Source: Acidobacteriota bacterium (GTDB lineage: Bacteria > Acidobacteriota > Terriglobia > Terriglobales > Acidobacteriaceae). From it: a stretch of 64,000 bases of DNA. The stretch lies in NCBI GenBank assembly GCA_013289685.1, contig JABCZL010000005.1, forward strand, positions 248,001 through 312,000, written 5' to 3'. Position numbers and translations under genes: made by a program. Under the pieces are notes generated by a model that did not search any database, was not told the DNA's origin, and was given only the letters and a program-made list of their open reading frames with translations. Shown here piece by piece: positions 10,401-18,138 of the stretch. Positions within the stretch are counted from its first letter, which is position 1, and the number at the start of each line of letters is the position of its first letter.

Positions 10401-11899
10401 TCGCGGACGCTTCCTGGATTCCGCTCGTGCAACGCGCGCAGATTTACCAGCGCATTCTCGAGTCGAAGGAAAATGCTGTAAGCAAAATCACGGGCCTGGA
10501 GCGCCAGTACGCCGAACAGGACCGGAGTTCCTGGCAGGTCCGCTGGGTTCAGTACATGGTCCGCACGAAACAGTATGCTGCCGCTGCAGCGGCGATAGCC
10601 GCGCTGTCGGAGGAAACTCGCGCCGCGCAAGCTGGGGTACTCGTCCCGCTCGACCTGCGGGTCGCGGCGCAGCTCGGAACCCTGGACTCAAAGCTCACAG
10701 CGTATCGCGCGGAGCCGCAAAAAGCGCCCGCTGCGGAGACTCTCCGGACCGCCGCGCGCCAGCTGTTTGAAGCAGGCGACAAGCAGTCCGCGCGCAAGAT
10801 TCTTGAACTGGTCTTTGCCCGTGAGATCGAAGAACACCAACTCGTCGCGGCCAACTTCCTCGGCCTCGCCGAGATCCGTCTTGCCTCGGGCGACACCGCG
10901 GGCGCTCTCGATCTGTTGCGTCGCCTGGTGGTCGCCGTTGGGAACCCGTTCGAGAATCTCGATCCCGCGGCCGCGCTGCTGGAGAAGACCGGGCATGACG
11001 CAGAGGCCATCGAGTTTCTCGATCAGCTTGTGAAGTCCGCACCCTGGGACGCTTCGTACCGCCTGCGCCTCGCAAGAGCGAAGCTCGCCGCCGACAAGGA
11101 CGCCTTGCCTGCCCAGGACGTGCTCGCCTCCGTTGCCGCCGGGCCAAACACTTCGTACGATTTGCGACTCAAAGCTGCAGTTGCGCTTGCCGGACGAGCG
11201 CATTCTGATCTAGGCAGCGGAGAGCTGAACCTGCTTGCCGGCAGCCCTGGAGCAATCACGGCCACGGCAGCAGACAAGTTCTACTTCTATGCGGCTCGCA
11301 TGAAGGCCGCGCAGACCGTAGCTGATTCGCAAACGAAGATCCAACTCCTGAGTCATTGCGTCATCGATTTTCCGCGCCGCGACGAGGCTCGGGTGCCACT
11401 GTTCCAGGCTGCGGCTGCGGCGAACTCGAACGAATACGCTATTGGAGTGCTCGAGACACTGTTCCAGACGCAGTTCCTGCGCAACGATGTGGTGGGCGCC
11501 GGCAATGAAGAGGAGCAAATCGTTAGCTCAGGCGATCAGGAAGAGGAAGGCGACGACGAGGCGAACGCCACCGCTACTGCAACTTTGAAACTCTCTCGCG
11601 CCCAGCAGGCAGAGGTAGCGCAGATGATCGGCGATGCCATGAGCCGGCTCGGCCGGGTTGCCGATGCGCTGTCGTATTATCAGGCGGCGCGCCGGATGGA
11701 GACTTCGCGGGCGGTTCGCAGAACGTTGCTTAGCAAAATCGCAGAGTCGAAATCCTTACTGCGTATGCAGCATCAGAACGCCGCCCGACAGCCGCTTCTG
11801 CATGAAGCCCTGGAACAGGATCGAGTGGTTCGTTCTCGAGTGCTGGCTCGGGTTGCGCCCGCACCAAAAGCCGCCGCTGCTAAAGGAGGCGTGCAATGA
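4457..11899 (+). CDS. Giant tetratricopeptide-repeat envelope protein
   Basis: 2480 residues, by far the longest gene here. The TTG at 4457 is chosen: a perfect AGGAGG at 4445-4450 lies 6 bases upstream, inside the 3' end of the VIT-vWA gene; a TTG at 4424 has no such site. One hydrophobic segment near residues 10-27 suggests a signal anchor, with the rest outside. The body is a long run of degenerate TPR-type helical hairpins, interrupted near residues 560-620 by an acidic, Gly/Ser/Asn-rich linker and near the C-terminus by a second acidic stretch. No catalytic motif is evident. TPR arrays of this length usually act as scaffolds. It shares the operon with vWA, transpeptidase and SpoIID proteins, and its stop overlaps the next start by 4 bases. 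Confidence 0.85.
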   Translation: MKYFLDSSLRRVRLVALVIFFAAVGGTISAIGELPAWIRNIDASSALEAVFFRMMSLPNGAVAFRRPPSETRPALTGLIKTQPRNAELYSLRALEDEQQLDFSAAESDWKAYVDNSSEKVSAQLALADFYHHRLRPGDEIKTLSLVGNAPPVAAEKLIPSAQQRSWQAFERIFGIIQAQGLPKDVSISRYRAWIARYPDESSLYAQLLQFLVAEKEYSAAGQLIADYHKQFPGDQIFPVKAKAMVEYRRGSVREGLSVYEQSFQPLWDPQLVKSYFDLLRDTQNLRKFRDDAHAALVANPEDLNATARIFYYYQQQGKTDVAQQAIADLRLRKEAAKSPWTSQELYVCARLLEDIHAYPESARYYFALYNSNGNSKDLPDAQATAIAGLTGLLLTAPETPIRLGSEELSMYRDIATMDQGPGYLNGILSLILNTTQPASQYADEEQRAVPYFHRSRAVELLTLLDAKFPIATRRAELHAQLLEFYSNSGESDAVIQGGREFLANFPNASQRTSVALLMADAYARKDDTKNEFAIYDSVLQELAAKAQNVPLGSAEGLYNSANYAQRSSDASANNASDAEGEEGGDGQPGDTSGENPRPTQRVSQSFQLGATASPTQRTGARSPEYASVLERYLARLVQMKQIPPALSVLSHEIDRNPDDPGLYERLAVFLDQNRLGSQQEEIYRRALARFSDKSWYDKLARFYLRYKRDSDFEQLTRDAVKTFQGSELEQYFSHVVGGGSVLYLRLNLYANHRFPHNPVFVRNLLMAYQSPATRDTAAWESLLRQHWFEDAALRNRFFEFLSSRGKLESELSAIRQSAPDAASWEKNPAAADFLAYANLWRSHFEESAPVLKSLAAQYPAEAEIGHTASSVYRSLAYFEPADTAVAAKIEDNLLQASPADTEIMARIGDIYADRELFAQAAPYWERIPQVAPGQPDGYLEAATIYWDYFDFENALRLLSKGRDRLANPSLYSYEAGAIYENQRNYPHAIDEYVKGALGAPESSAELRLMQLARRPKFRDLVDHSTAKIATIPNAPMPAVLLRMKVLETQERKPEMEAFLDSLANGTTSIEQAEEIETLAQQKSLETVRQHALEKQAALTTDPITRLQLRYALIQLYESRKDFAAAQKNVESLYHENPKILGVVRSTVDFYWRMKMQTQAISVLLQAAKNAYPSLNAQFTYEAARKSTDAKQFQQARDLLASLLKDSPYNGEYLAAVADTYAQANDDRGLEQFYLEKIALFRSAPLPADTRKAQIAALRRGLIPALTRMNNYAGAVDQYIELINNFPEDDTLVTEAALYAQRYQRQQQLVDFYAKTVAQSPRDYRWSMVLARTHTNLENYPAAIDTYAKSIAIRPDRADLYTARAGLEERLMRFDEAAADYEHIYQLAYKDPQWMEKVAAVRARQGKTKEVVAALQAALIDGRPDNAGNYFEVARRLESWGMLEQARGFAEQGVSKAGPDLLAGAEHHAGANAYVRILTRLRQHEQAYVTLHKALDESSANLPVIKEQMVKQGIAGMTDAQWRENTRRTRIETARTGMASALQEMGSAVNTYFTPEERLAFAHFAESKRSGMALDDVGSFAIPLTVNAALADQEAHWRFEWMMQRAGLPNSYTNTQPLIDLQRRRGRFTELASQMEQYARVVSSIERAAPLLAAADAHRSAGDEPNELRLLSSVFSMNGLDVNREQRYFQLLLARQAQDLVHIASTWPVASGERAANYVVAHGSAELSHAVVQARGHARPPVWSKAYNALVGLYFAEPTPQVNNAFLGALGDDPIGVRLARPVDRAQQLAGNIWFYYGSRYGEYLGAAKLGNPEDFLPAILEESPASASGYLTLADYYAGAADTKHAIADYQHALELSPNRPDVYDSLAVAYYKQGDRLAALAQWKQAFTVLSDQLNGAHLAESFWADFGRTCDQLAARHLFAELKPDTDAIIRTYLRHNGNYRSNALLHPAYAAAGDPAAATAWLLDLSSVAHDPPVILADVADASWIPLVQRAQIYQRILESKENAVSKITGLERQYAEQDRSSWQVRWVQYMVRTKQYAAAAAAIAALSEETRAAQAGVLVPLDLRVAAQLGTLDSKLTAYRAEPQKAPAAETLRTAARQLFEAGDKQSARKILELVFAREIEEHQLVAANFLGLAEIRLASGDTAGALDLLRRLVVAVGNPFENLDPAAALLEKTGHDAEAIEFLDQLVKSAPWDASYRLRLARAKLAADKDALPAQDVLASVAAGPNTSYDLRLKAAVALAGRAHSDLGSGELNLLAGSPGAITATAADKFYFYAARMKAAQTVADSQTKIQLLSHCVIDFPRRDEARVPLFQAAAAANSNEYAIGVLETLFQTQFLRNDVVGAGNEEEQIVSSGDQEEEGDDEANATATATLKLSRAQQAEVAQMIGDAMSRLGRVADALSYYQAARRMETSRAVRRTLLSKIAESKSLLRMQHQNAARQPLLHEALEQDRVVRSRVLARVAPAPKAAAAKGGVQ

Positions 11900-13596
11900 A
11901 ACGCATCGCCATTGTTGTCTTTATCGCCCTCGCGTGCGCAGGAATCGGTTGGGCCGCCTACCGCGCCGCCGCGCCAGCCGTGGCACCGCTTTCCAAGTAC
12001 GTGCCAGCGGGGCCGCTTCTTTATCTGGAGGCGAAAGACTTCTCGTCGTTGCTTAGCGACTGGAATTCCTCGCCGCAGAAACAGCGCTGGATTCAAAGTG
12101 ACAGTTATGAGGTCTTCTCGCGTTCCCGCCTGTTTCTGCGATTGAAGGGAGCTAGCGATCAATTCGCAGCGGCCGCGGGCCTGCCACCGGACATGAATTT
12201 CCTGACTCAGGTTTCCGGCGAGCACAGCGTTCTGGCGGTGTACGACATCGGCAATCTGCAATTCCTCTACATTACGTATCTCCCTTCAGCCAAGACCATG
12301 GAGACGACGTTATGGCAAACGCGCGCAAAGTTTGAGCCCCGCAGCGCCGGTGGAGTGAATTTCTATCTGCGGCGCGATCCGGAATCGAAGCGCGAGGTGG
12401 CCTTCGCGATTTCCGGCGACTATCTGCTGCTAGCCACGCGCGAAGATCTGATGGCGGGCGCTCTGCAGTTAATGTCGGGGCAACCGGACCGCACCGTTGA
12501 GAGCGAGCAGTGGTGGGTGCAATCGACGGGCGCGGCCGTCGAGGCGGGCGATCTCCGTATGGTGCTCGATTTGGAAAAACTTGTGCCCAACGGCTATTTC
12601 CGTACGTACTGGGTGCAGCAGAACATTACCGACCTCTCACAGTATTCAGCCGCGGTTTCAGACCTGTTCCGCTCTAGCCGCGAGTACCGCGAAGAGCGCG
12701 TGCTGATCCGAAAGAAGGAAGGGGTGGAATCTGCGACTGGCGAGAGACCCGCGGCCGCCGCCGACCTTACACGTTTGGTCCCGGACAGCGCAGGTGTGTA
12801 TCTTGCCGCCGCCAATCCGACCGCGGATTCCTGTTTTGCGTTGCTTGAAACCAAGCTTCTGGCGCCGCATTTGGGGCCTCAGCCTGCGTCGCAGATGGCG
12901 CCGCAAGTGCAACTCACGTCGGGCGAGCAGGGCGGAGGCTCTGACCTGGAGACGCGCATCGACCAGGTTCCTGTGCAGCGCCCTGCCACGAAATCGACGT
13001 CCGCGTTGCAGGAGTTGCTGAAAGAGACTCCGATTCTCGCTTCTCTCGAAGTGCAATCGACGGAACGCGACAAAGCAGGTGTCTTCGTGCGGACTCATTC
13101 CGCTGTAATTCTGGCCGCGGCTTCAGATTGGAACGAGTCAGGCGTTCAGTCGGCACTGACGGATTTCGTGCGCCCCGGCCTCACCGCCAGTCAGTTGGGC
13201 GTTGGCTGGCAGCAAAAATCCGGCTATCAGGAACTGGATGGCTTGTGGCCACTGGCGGCCGCAGTCCGCGGGAAACATTTATTGGTCAGTGACGAGCCAG
13301 CATTGATGGAGTCTGTGCTGGCCAACTTCAGTCGCAAGTCCGATCGCAAGCCCGCCCAACTTCTCGCCGGTTTCAATCATCGGCAAGAACGCAACAATCT
13401 CGCTCGTTTCGCCGGCCTTGTCGACCGGCTGAACGTTGCCGCGCCAAACTCAACGGGGGAGCGCGAGCCGCAATTCTTTTCGGGTAACATGGGTAGCCTA
13501 AGCTCGACTCTGGCTGCGGTCTCCGCGGAAAAGATCGAAGTGCGCGGCGATGCAGGCAAGGTACGGCAAACGGTTACCTACGAATGGTCGCAATAA
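11896..13596 (+). CDS. Exported protein, DUF3352-like
   Basis: 566 residues. A hydrophobic N-terminus (residues 4-22) is a signal peptide or anchor. The segment after it (a 'PAGPLLYLEAKDF' motif, about residues 36-50) and the overall pattern of alternating beta strands resemble DUF3352-type exported proteins; this assignment is tentative and no function is known for the family. The ATG overlaps the stop of the TPR gene (ATGA), with AAAGGAGG just upstream inside that gene, so translation is coupled. Its 3' end overlaps the transpeptidase gene by 13 bases. A structural or inhibitory partner in the same envelope complex is possible, but this rests only on context. Confidence 0.65.
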   Translation: MKRIAIVVFIALACAGIGWAAYRAAAPAVAPLSKYVPAGPLLYLEAKDFSSLLSDWNSSPQKQRWIQSDSYEVFSRSRLFLRLKGASDQFAAAAGLPPDMNFLTQVSGEHSVLAVYDIGNLQFLYITYLPSAKTMETTLWQTRAKFEPRSAGGVNFYLRRDPESKREVAFAISGDYLLLATREDLMAGALQLMSGQPDRTVESEQWWVQSTGAAVEAGDLRMVLDLEKLVPNGYFRTYWVQQNITDLSQYSAAVSDLFRSSREYREERVLIRKKEGVESATGERPAAAADLTRLVPDSAGVYLAAANPTADSCFALLETKLLAPHLGPQPASQMAPQVQLTSGEQGGGSDLETRIDQVPVQRPATKSTSALQELLKETPILASLEVQSTERDKAGVFVRTHSAVILAAASDWNESGVQSALTDFVRPGLTASQLGVGWQQKSGYQELDGLWPLAAAVRGKHLLVSDEPALMESVLANFSRKSDRKPAQLLAGFNHRQERNNLARFAGLVDRLNVAAPNSTGEREPQFFSGNMGSLSSTLAAVSAEKIEVRGDAGKVRQTVTYEWSQ

Positions 13597-14462
13597 GGAA
13601 CATTGCGCTGATCCTGAGTCTGGTTGTGCTGTCGCTGTCGGCATCCAGCAGACCCGCCGGGCCAACCGTTGCAGAGGATCCCGACAGTGAGCGGGACGGC
13701 AATTCGTCTCTGTTCGCCCAGTCTGCCGCAGAGGCGCTGGCCCGAGACTTCCCCAGCCGTGACATTTCTTTTCTGCTACTGGACGCGCACACCGGCCGCG
13801 TGCTGGCCTCACGCTGGGATCATCCCGACGCGCCCATTCCGATGGGATCGCTGCTGAAGCCCTTCACTGCTCTGGCTTACGGCGAGCACCACAACTATCA
13901 ATATCCGAGCCACACCTGCCGCGGGACGTCCACTGGATGCTGGCTTCCTCGCGGGCACGGCGATGTCGATCTCATTGCGGCCATCGCTCACTCGTGCAAC
14001 TCGTATTTCCGCACGCTGACCGAAAACTTGACTGCGGCTGATCTCTCTTCGACCGCCGATCGCTTTGAACTGGATCGTCCTGGGCCGGAAGCCATCGGGC
14101 CAGAACTTGCCGGTCTCGGAAACCGCTGGCGTACGTCGCCACTGCGCCTGGCTCGGGCCTATCTCGAACTGTTTCGCCAGCGCCAGCAACCTGGTGTCAG
14201 TCAGGTTCTCGACGGCATGGCCCTGTCGGCGCGGAGCGGAACCGGGGCGCAAGTCCACCGGGCGTTCCCGGTTCCCGACGTTCTTGTGAAAACCGGTACA
14301 GCCATGTGCGCCCACTCGCCGCATGCACCCGGCGACGGCTTCACCGTAGTGCTCACGCCTGCGGACAATCCACAGATTTTGCTGATGGTCCGCGTCCATG
14401 GAGTCCCCGGCGCCCAGGCAGCAAGAACCGCCGGAGAGATGCTGCGCCGGATCGAGAATTAG
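13584..14462 (+). CDS. Small penicillin-binding-type transpeptidase-domain protein
   Basis: 292 residues. After an N-terminal hydrophobic segment (4-20) the protein carries the three signature motifs of serine DD-transpeptidases in order and at plausible spacing: SLLK (S89 to K92), SCN (137-139) and KTGT (236-239). It therefore probably acylates on Ser89 and acts on peptidoglycan stem peptides or binds beta-lactams. It is much shorter than typical class B PBPs and has no dimerisation or transglycosylase domain, so it is close to a bare, minimised transpeptidase domain. It overlaps the upstream gene by 13 bases and is followed 16 bases later by a SpoIID-like gene. Whether it is a transpeptidase, carboxypeptidase or sensor cannot be told from sequence. 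Confidence 0.82.
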   Translation: MVAIRNIALILSLVVLSLSASSRPAGPTVAEDPDSERDGNSSLFAQSAAEALARDFPSRDISFLLLDAHTGRVLASRWDHPDAPIPMGSLLKPFTALAYGEHHNYQYPSHTCRGTSTGCWLPRGHGDVDLIAAIAHSCNSYFRTLTENLTAADLSSTADRFELDRPGPEAIGPELAGLGNRWRTSPLRLARAYLELFRQRQQPGVSQVLDGMALSARSGTGAQVHRAFPVPDVLVKTGTAMCAHSPHAPGDGFTVVLTPADNPQILLMVRVHGVPGAQAARTAGEMLRRIEN

Positions 14463-14478
14463 CAGGTCGAGGATTAGC

Positions 14479-15669
14479 GTGTTCAGAAGTGTAGCGAATA
14501 CAGTGCGGACACGAATGGCGGTTGCCCTGCTTTTGTTCGTAATGGGTTCGCTTAGTTTCGTCCCAGTGGGTTCGATCGTTCTTGCCCGAAGTGACCGCGT
14601 TGCTGACTTATCAGCCGGAGACTCATCCGTTGCTGATGTGCAGATCGGCGTGCTTGGCCTGTTTCATCCACGCGAATTCACGCTGCGCGCTTCTGCCGGC
14701 ACCGCGCTGATTCTGCACGCCGGCGAAGAACGCATCGTGCTGGAGAAAAGCTCGGGCGTCGATTCAGCTACGATCCAAATCTCTGATCACGATGTGGTTG
14801 TGACTTCCGCAGCGCGCGTCGTGCGCGCTTCGAAACTGACCGTCAGCGGAAGGAAGAGCGACCCTGTGGACTTCGTACTCGCTGTCCCTGAGAAGATCCG
14901 GCGGCGCTACCACGGCACACTGGAAATCAGGCCGTTAGCTGGAAGCTTAACCGCTATCGTCACCATGGACCGTGAAACCGCCGTCGCGTCTGTGGTGGCG
15001 GCCGAAAGCATGCCGGAGACTCCGCTGGAAGCTCTCAAAGCTCAGGCTGTTGCCGCGCGCTCCTACCTCGTCGCCAGCCGCGGACGGCATCGTGAATTCG
15101 ATTTCTGCGACACCACGCACTGCCAGTTTCTGCGCAACCCGCCCCCGCCAAACAGTGGTGCAGCCACGGCGACTGCGGCCACGCGGGGCCTCGTGCTCGC
15201 TTATAACTTGCTTCCCATAGCAGCCATGTACACGCGCAGTTGCAGCGGAAACACTCGCACCCCTGCGGAGGTCGGACTCTCCTCGGCTGCGTATTCTTAT
15301 TTTTCGGTCGAGTGTGAGCATTGTCGCGCTCACCCGGTGCGATGGTCGCGTCGAATCGCGACCCATGACGCCGTCGCCCTCCACAGTTCCGACGAATCGG
15401 CCAGGCTGGATATTGATCGCCGCCTCGGCTGGAATGCGGTCCCGAGCAATAGCTTCGTCGTGAGAACGGATCGCGACCAAGTATTTCTGGAAGGAACCGG
15501 CGAGGGGCACGGCATTGGGCTGTGCCAGTCCGGAGCGCAGGCCATGGCCGAGGCGGGCGCGGATTTCCGCCAAATTCTCAGCCACTATTATCCCAATACA
15601 ACGGTTGTCACTTGGCCAGAGCGAGACTCCGGGCAGCTAAGCTCGGGGCCCTTTGCGCGACTTCCGTGA
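14479..15669 (+). CDS. SpoIID/LytB-domain protein (peptidoglycan-acting)
   Basis: 396 residues. GTG at 14479 is chosen for the GAGG six bases upstream and the resulting signal-anchor N-terminus; an ATG at 14515 is the alternative. The central and C-terminal part matches SpoIID/LytB: a stretch with the conserved Glu in 'AAESMPETPLEALKAQAVAAR' style context (residues about 173-195), the downstream Cys-containing loops, and a 'GEGHGIGLCQSGAQAMA' motif near the end. SpoIID family members are lytic transglycosylases on denuded glycans or amidase enhancers. It lies directly behind the transpeptidase gene and closes the six-gene run, which argues that the whole cluster acts on the cell wall. The intact catalytic Glu suggests activity; substrate unknown. 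Confidence 0.88.
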   Translation: MFRSVANTVRTRMAVALLLFVMGSLSFVPVGSIVLARSDRVADLSAGDSSVADVQIGVLGLFHPREFTLRASAGTALILHAGEERIVLEKSSGVDSATIQISDHDVVVTSAARVVRASKLTVSGRKSDPVDFVLAVPEKIRRRYHGTLEIRPLAGSLTAIVTMDRETAVASVVAAESMPETPLEALKAQAVAARSYLVASRGRHREFDFCDTTHCQFLRNPPPPNSGAATATAATRGLVLAYNLLPIAAMYTRSCSGNTRTPAEVGLSSAAYSYFSVECEHCRAHPVRWSRRIATHDAVALHSSDESARLDIDRRLGWNAVPSNSFVVRTDRDQVFLEGTGEGHGIGLCQSGAQAMAEAGADFRQILSHYYPNTTVVTWPERDSGQLSSGPFARLP

Positions 15670-15719
15670 TCTCGTTCAACCCGCCGCGAGTTTCGCGTTC
15701 GGTAACGTAGAATACTCAG

Positions 15720-16682
15720 ATGAATAATCGGCGGCAATTCCTGCAGATGCTTTCGTCGGCCGTACTGGCACCGATGGTCTTCGCTGAGATAAAGACAGAT
15801 AAAGCAAAGGCCGTGGAAGCGAAAGCCAGCAAGATTCCGTTGGCCTTCTCGACGCTAGGGTGTCCCGCGTGGGAATGGAACAAGATTCTCGACTTTGCGG
15901 CGCAGCACGGATTCTCCGCCATTGAATTGCGCGGTTATGGGGGAAAGATGGATTTGCCTGCGCTCCCTCTCTTCGCTGCCGACCGCATTGAGCAGACCAA
16001 GAAAGAAATTCGGGCCAGCAAGTTGCAGATCGCGTGTGTCAGCAGTTCTGCGCAGATGTATGTGGAAGATCCGGCCAAGCGAGCGAAAGAGTTGGCAGAC
16101 GCGCGGCGCTTCATCGATCTGGCGGCTGCGCTCGGAGCACCTTATGTGCGCGTTTTCGGCGGCAAGGCGGAATCGGATAAAAGCCCGATGCCGAGCGACG
16201 AGACGAAAGCGCGAGTGGCCGCTGGATTGCGGGAACTCGGCCAATACGCGGGCCCGCACAACGTGACCGTGATCATCGAGTCGCACGATCACTTCACCTC
16301 TTCTGCAACCTTGAAAGATGTACTGCACGCGGCTGATTCCGAGCACGTCGGTCTACTCTGGGACGCGCATCACACCTTTGCCACCTCGAACGAGGACCCC
16401 GAATTTACGGTCGAGCAATTGGGCTCCTGGATCCGCCACACCCACCTGAAAGATTCGACCGGCAGCGGCGAAGATCGGAAGTATGTGCTGACCGGGCGAG
16501 GGAACGTACCCATCCACCGCCAGATCGAGGCCCTGCTTTCGATCGACTATAAGGGGTTCTACTGTTTCGAATGGGAAAAAGTCTGGCATCCGGATATCGA
16601 CGACCCGGAGGTCGCCATCGCCGATTACGCACGAGTGGTGGGCCAATGCCTGGGCGACGCGCGTGCCTGCGGATTGATGTAA
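15720..16682 (+). CDS. Exported sugar-phosphate isomerase/epimerase-like TIM-barrel protein
   Basis: 320 residues. N-terminal twin-arginine-like motif (NRRQFLQ, residues 3-9) and hydrophobic stretch, then a xylose-isomerase-like TIM barrel (AP endonuclease 2 superfamily) with conserved pieces such as 'FSTLGCPAWEW', 'VIIESHDHF', 'LLWDAHHTF', 'RHTHLKD' and 'GFYCFEWEKVW' that supply metal-binding Glu, His and Asp residues. Such proteins isomerise or epimerise sugars and are common beside Gfo/Idh/MocA oxidoreductases. Here it converges on one such oxidoreductase with a palindromic hairpin between them. The exact substrate cannot be predicted. Confidence 0.85.
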   Translation: MNNRRQFLQMLSSAVLAPMVFAEIKTDKAKAVEAKASKIPLAFSTLGCPAWEWNKILDFAAQHGFSAIELRGYGGKMDLPALPLFAADRIEQTKKEIRASKLQIACVSSSAQMYVEDPAKRAKELADARRFIDLAAALGAPYVRVFGGKAESDKSPMPSDETKARVAAGLRELGQYAGPHNVTVIIESHDHFTSSATLKDVLHAADSEHVGLLWDAHHTFATSNEDPEFTVEQLGSWIRHTHLKDSTGSGEDRKYVLTGRGNVPIHRQIEALLSIDYKGFYCFEWEKVWHPDIDDPEVAIADYARVVGQCLGDARACGLM

Positions 16683-16687
16683 CGCAG

Positions 16688-16707
16688 AGACGTAGCTTGC
16701 TACGTCT
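16688..16707. repeat. Dispersed palindrome family 1, copy 1
   Basis: Perfect inverted repeat with 9-base arms (AGACGTAGC / GCTACGTCT) and a TT loop, starting six bases after the stop of the isomerase gene and between two convergent genes. Near-identical palindromes occur at 38627-38650 and 43933-43952, each at the 3' end of a coding region. It may act as a transcript-end hairpin; there is no T-run, so a canonical intrinsic terminator is not certain. Confidence 0.75.
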
Positions 16708-16725
16708 GCTCGCCCATCCCGCCTT

Positions 16726-18060
16726 CTAGCCGCGATCCGGCGCGTTCTCCGTGATGGTTTCGCTTTTCGCGTCCCAGAACACTTTCTTGCCGGTCCAGTA
16801 CGATTGCGCAGCCATCATGCAGGCGACAGAGTGCGCGAATCCATCGTGCACCGTGGCATGGGTTTGCTGGCGCGAGCGCATGCACTCAAGCCAGTTCGCC
16901 ATGTGTTCCAGCGACAGATCGTCAATACCCAGAGGCGGAAGCTTGGTCTCTCCCGGCAGCAGCACAAAGTTGGATTTTCTTTTCGAGTCGACGTCGGCGT
17001 CGTCTTCGTGCGTCCCCTTCTCCTCGATGACCTCATAGCGAGGGCTGCCTTCGCCGCCGTGATTAATCAGGCTCGCGTTCTTCCCCATGTAGCGCGTAAA
17101 GCTGGGCGCATCATTGCCGAAGCTGGTCGAATAGCTGACCAGGAAACCCTTAGGATATTCCAGCAACGTGTGAAACGTGTCGGCATTCTCGCGGCCGTCG
17201 TGCCAGGCGAAAACTCCTCCGTGAGAAACTGCCGACTTCGGGAAATGATCATCCATGAACCAGTGCACCAGGTCGATGCCGTGACTCATCCACTGATCCG
17301 GAATTCCGCTGGAAAAGTCCTTATAAAGTCGAAACTCAAAATACAGTTGCGGATCGAACGGGCGCGCGGGCTTGGTCATCAGCCACTTGTTCCAATCCGT
17401 GTCCTGCTCGCGAATCTCTTTCACTTCCGACCGCCCGCGCCACCGCGGGCCGTGGTAGTTCCACTCGACCTCCACTTTGCTCACATCTCCGAGCGCCCCG
17501 CTGCGTGCGACCTTCTGTGCCGCTTGCGGATACGGTTCGCTGCGATGTTGTGTGCCGACTTGCACGACACTCTTGGATTGCAGCACCGCGTCGCGCGCTG
17601 CCTTGGCTTCGCTCAGCACATTTCCCATGGGCTTTTCGACATATGCATCCTTGCCCGCCTCGATGGCCATTTTCAGAATTGGCGAATGGGAATGCTCGGG
17701 CGTGGAGATCAACACTCCGTCCACGTCCTTCATCGCGAGGAGTTCTTCAAGGTGTTGGACTGCCCGCGGAGCCCGGCCGTAATAGCCGGCATTCGTGGCG
17801 GCGGCTTTGTCGCGGTTTACCTTCCACAGGTCGCAGACCGCCGTCATTTCCACATGTTGGCTGGATCTCAACTGGGACGCGATCAAGTCCAGGTCGCGAC
17901 CGCGGCTTCCGATGCCGATATGCCCGAGGGAAATGCGGTCGTTCGCGCCAACGATATTTTCGTATGACAACGCGGTGCGGGGGAGGACGACTCCCCCTGC
18001 GATGACGGCAGCCGATTTGCCGAGGAATGTACGACGGTTGATCTGCGAGGATTCGCTCAT
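16726..18060 (-). CDS. Tat-exported Gfo/Idh/MocA family oxidoreductase
   Basis: 444 residues. A clear Tat signal (NRRTFLG at residues 8-14, followed by a hydrophobic h-region) precedes a Rossmann fold with 'GHIGIGSRGRDL' and the 'YVEKPMG' motif (catalytic Lys in EKP) typical of NAD(P)-dependent dehydrogenases of the inositol dehydrogenase/glucose-fructose oxidoreductase family. The Tat route implies export with cofactor bound, as known for glucose-fructose oxidoreductase. GGAG precedes the ATG. Neighbours (a second such enzyme, a DUF1080 protein and a TIM-barrel isomerase) suggest oxidation/reduction of sugars or 3-keto-glycosides in the periplasm; that is inference. Confidence 0.9.
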   Translation of the reverse strand: MSESSQINRRTFLGKSAAVIAGGVVLPRTALSYENIVGANDRISLGHIGIGSRGRDLDLIASQLRSSQHVEMTAVCDLWKVNRDKAAATNAGYYGRAPRAVQHLEELLAMKDVDGVLISTPEHSHSPILKMAIEAGKDAYVEKPMGNVLSEAKAARDAVLQSKSVVQVGTQHRSEPYPQAAQKVARSGALGDVSKVEVEWNYHGPRWRGRSEVKEIREQDTDWNKWLMTKPARPFDPQLYFEFRLYKDFSSGIPDQWMSHGIDLVHWFMDDHFPKSAVSHGGVFAWHDGRENADTFHTLLEYPKGFLVSYSTSFGNDAPSFTRYMGKNASLINHGGEGSPRYEVIEEKGTHEDDADVDSKRKSNFVLLPGETKLPPLGIDDLSLEHMANWLECMRSRQQTHATVHDGFAHSVACMMAAQSYWTGKKVFWDAKSETITENAPDRG

Positions 18061-18138
18061 GATGTGCTCCGGAATTCGACGCCATGCTAAGTGGGACGTC
18101 GCTGCGAGTCAAGGACAGCGCGTCGCGAGACTCAGGCC

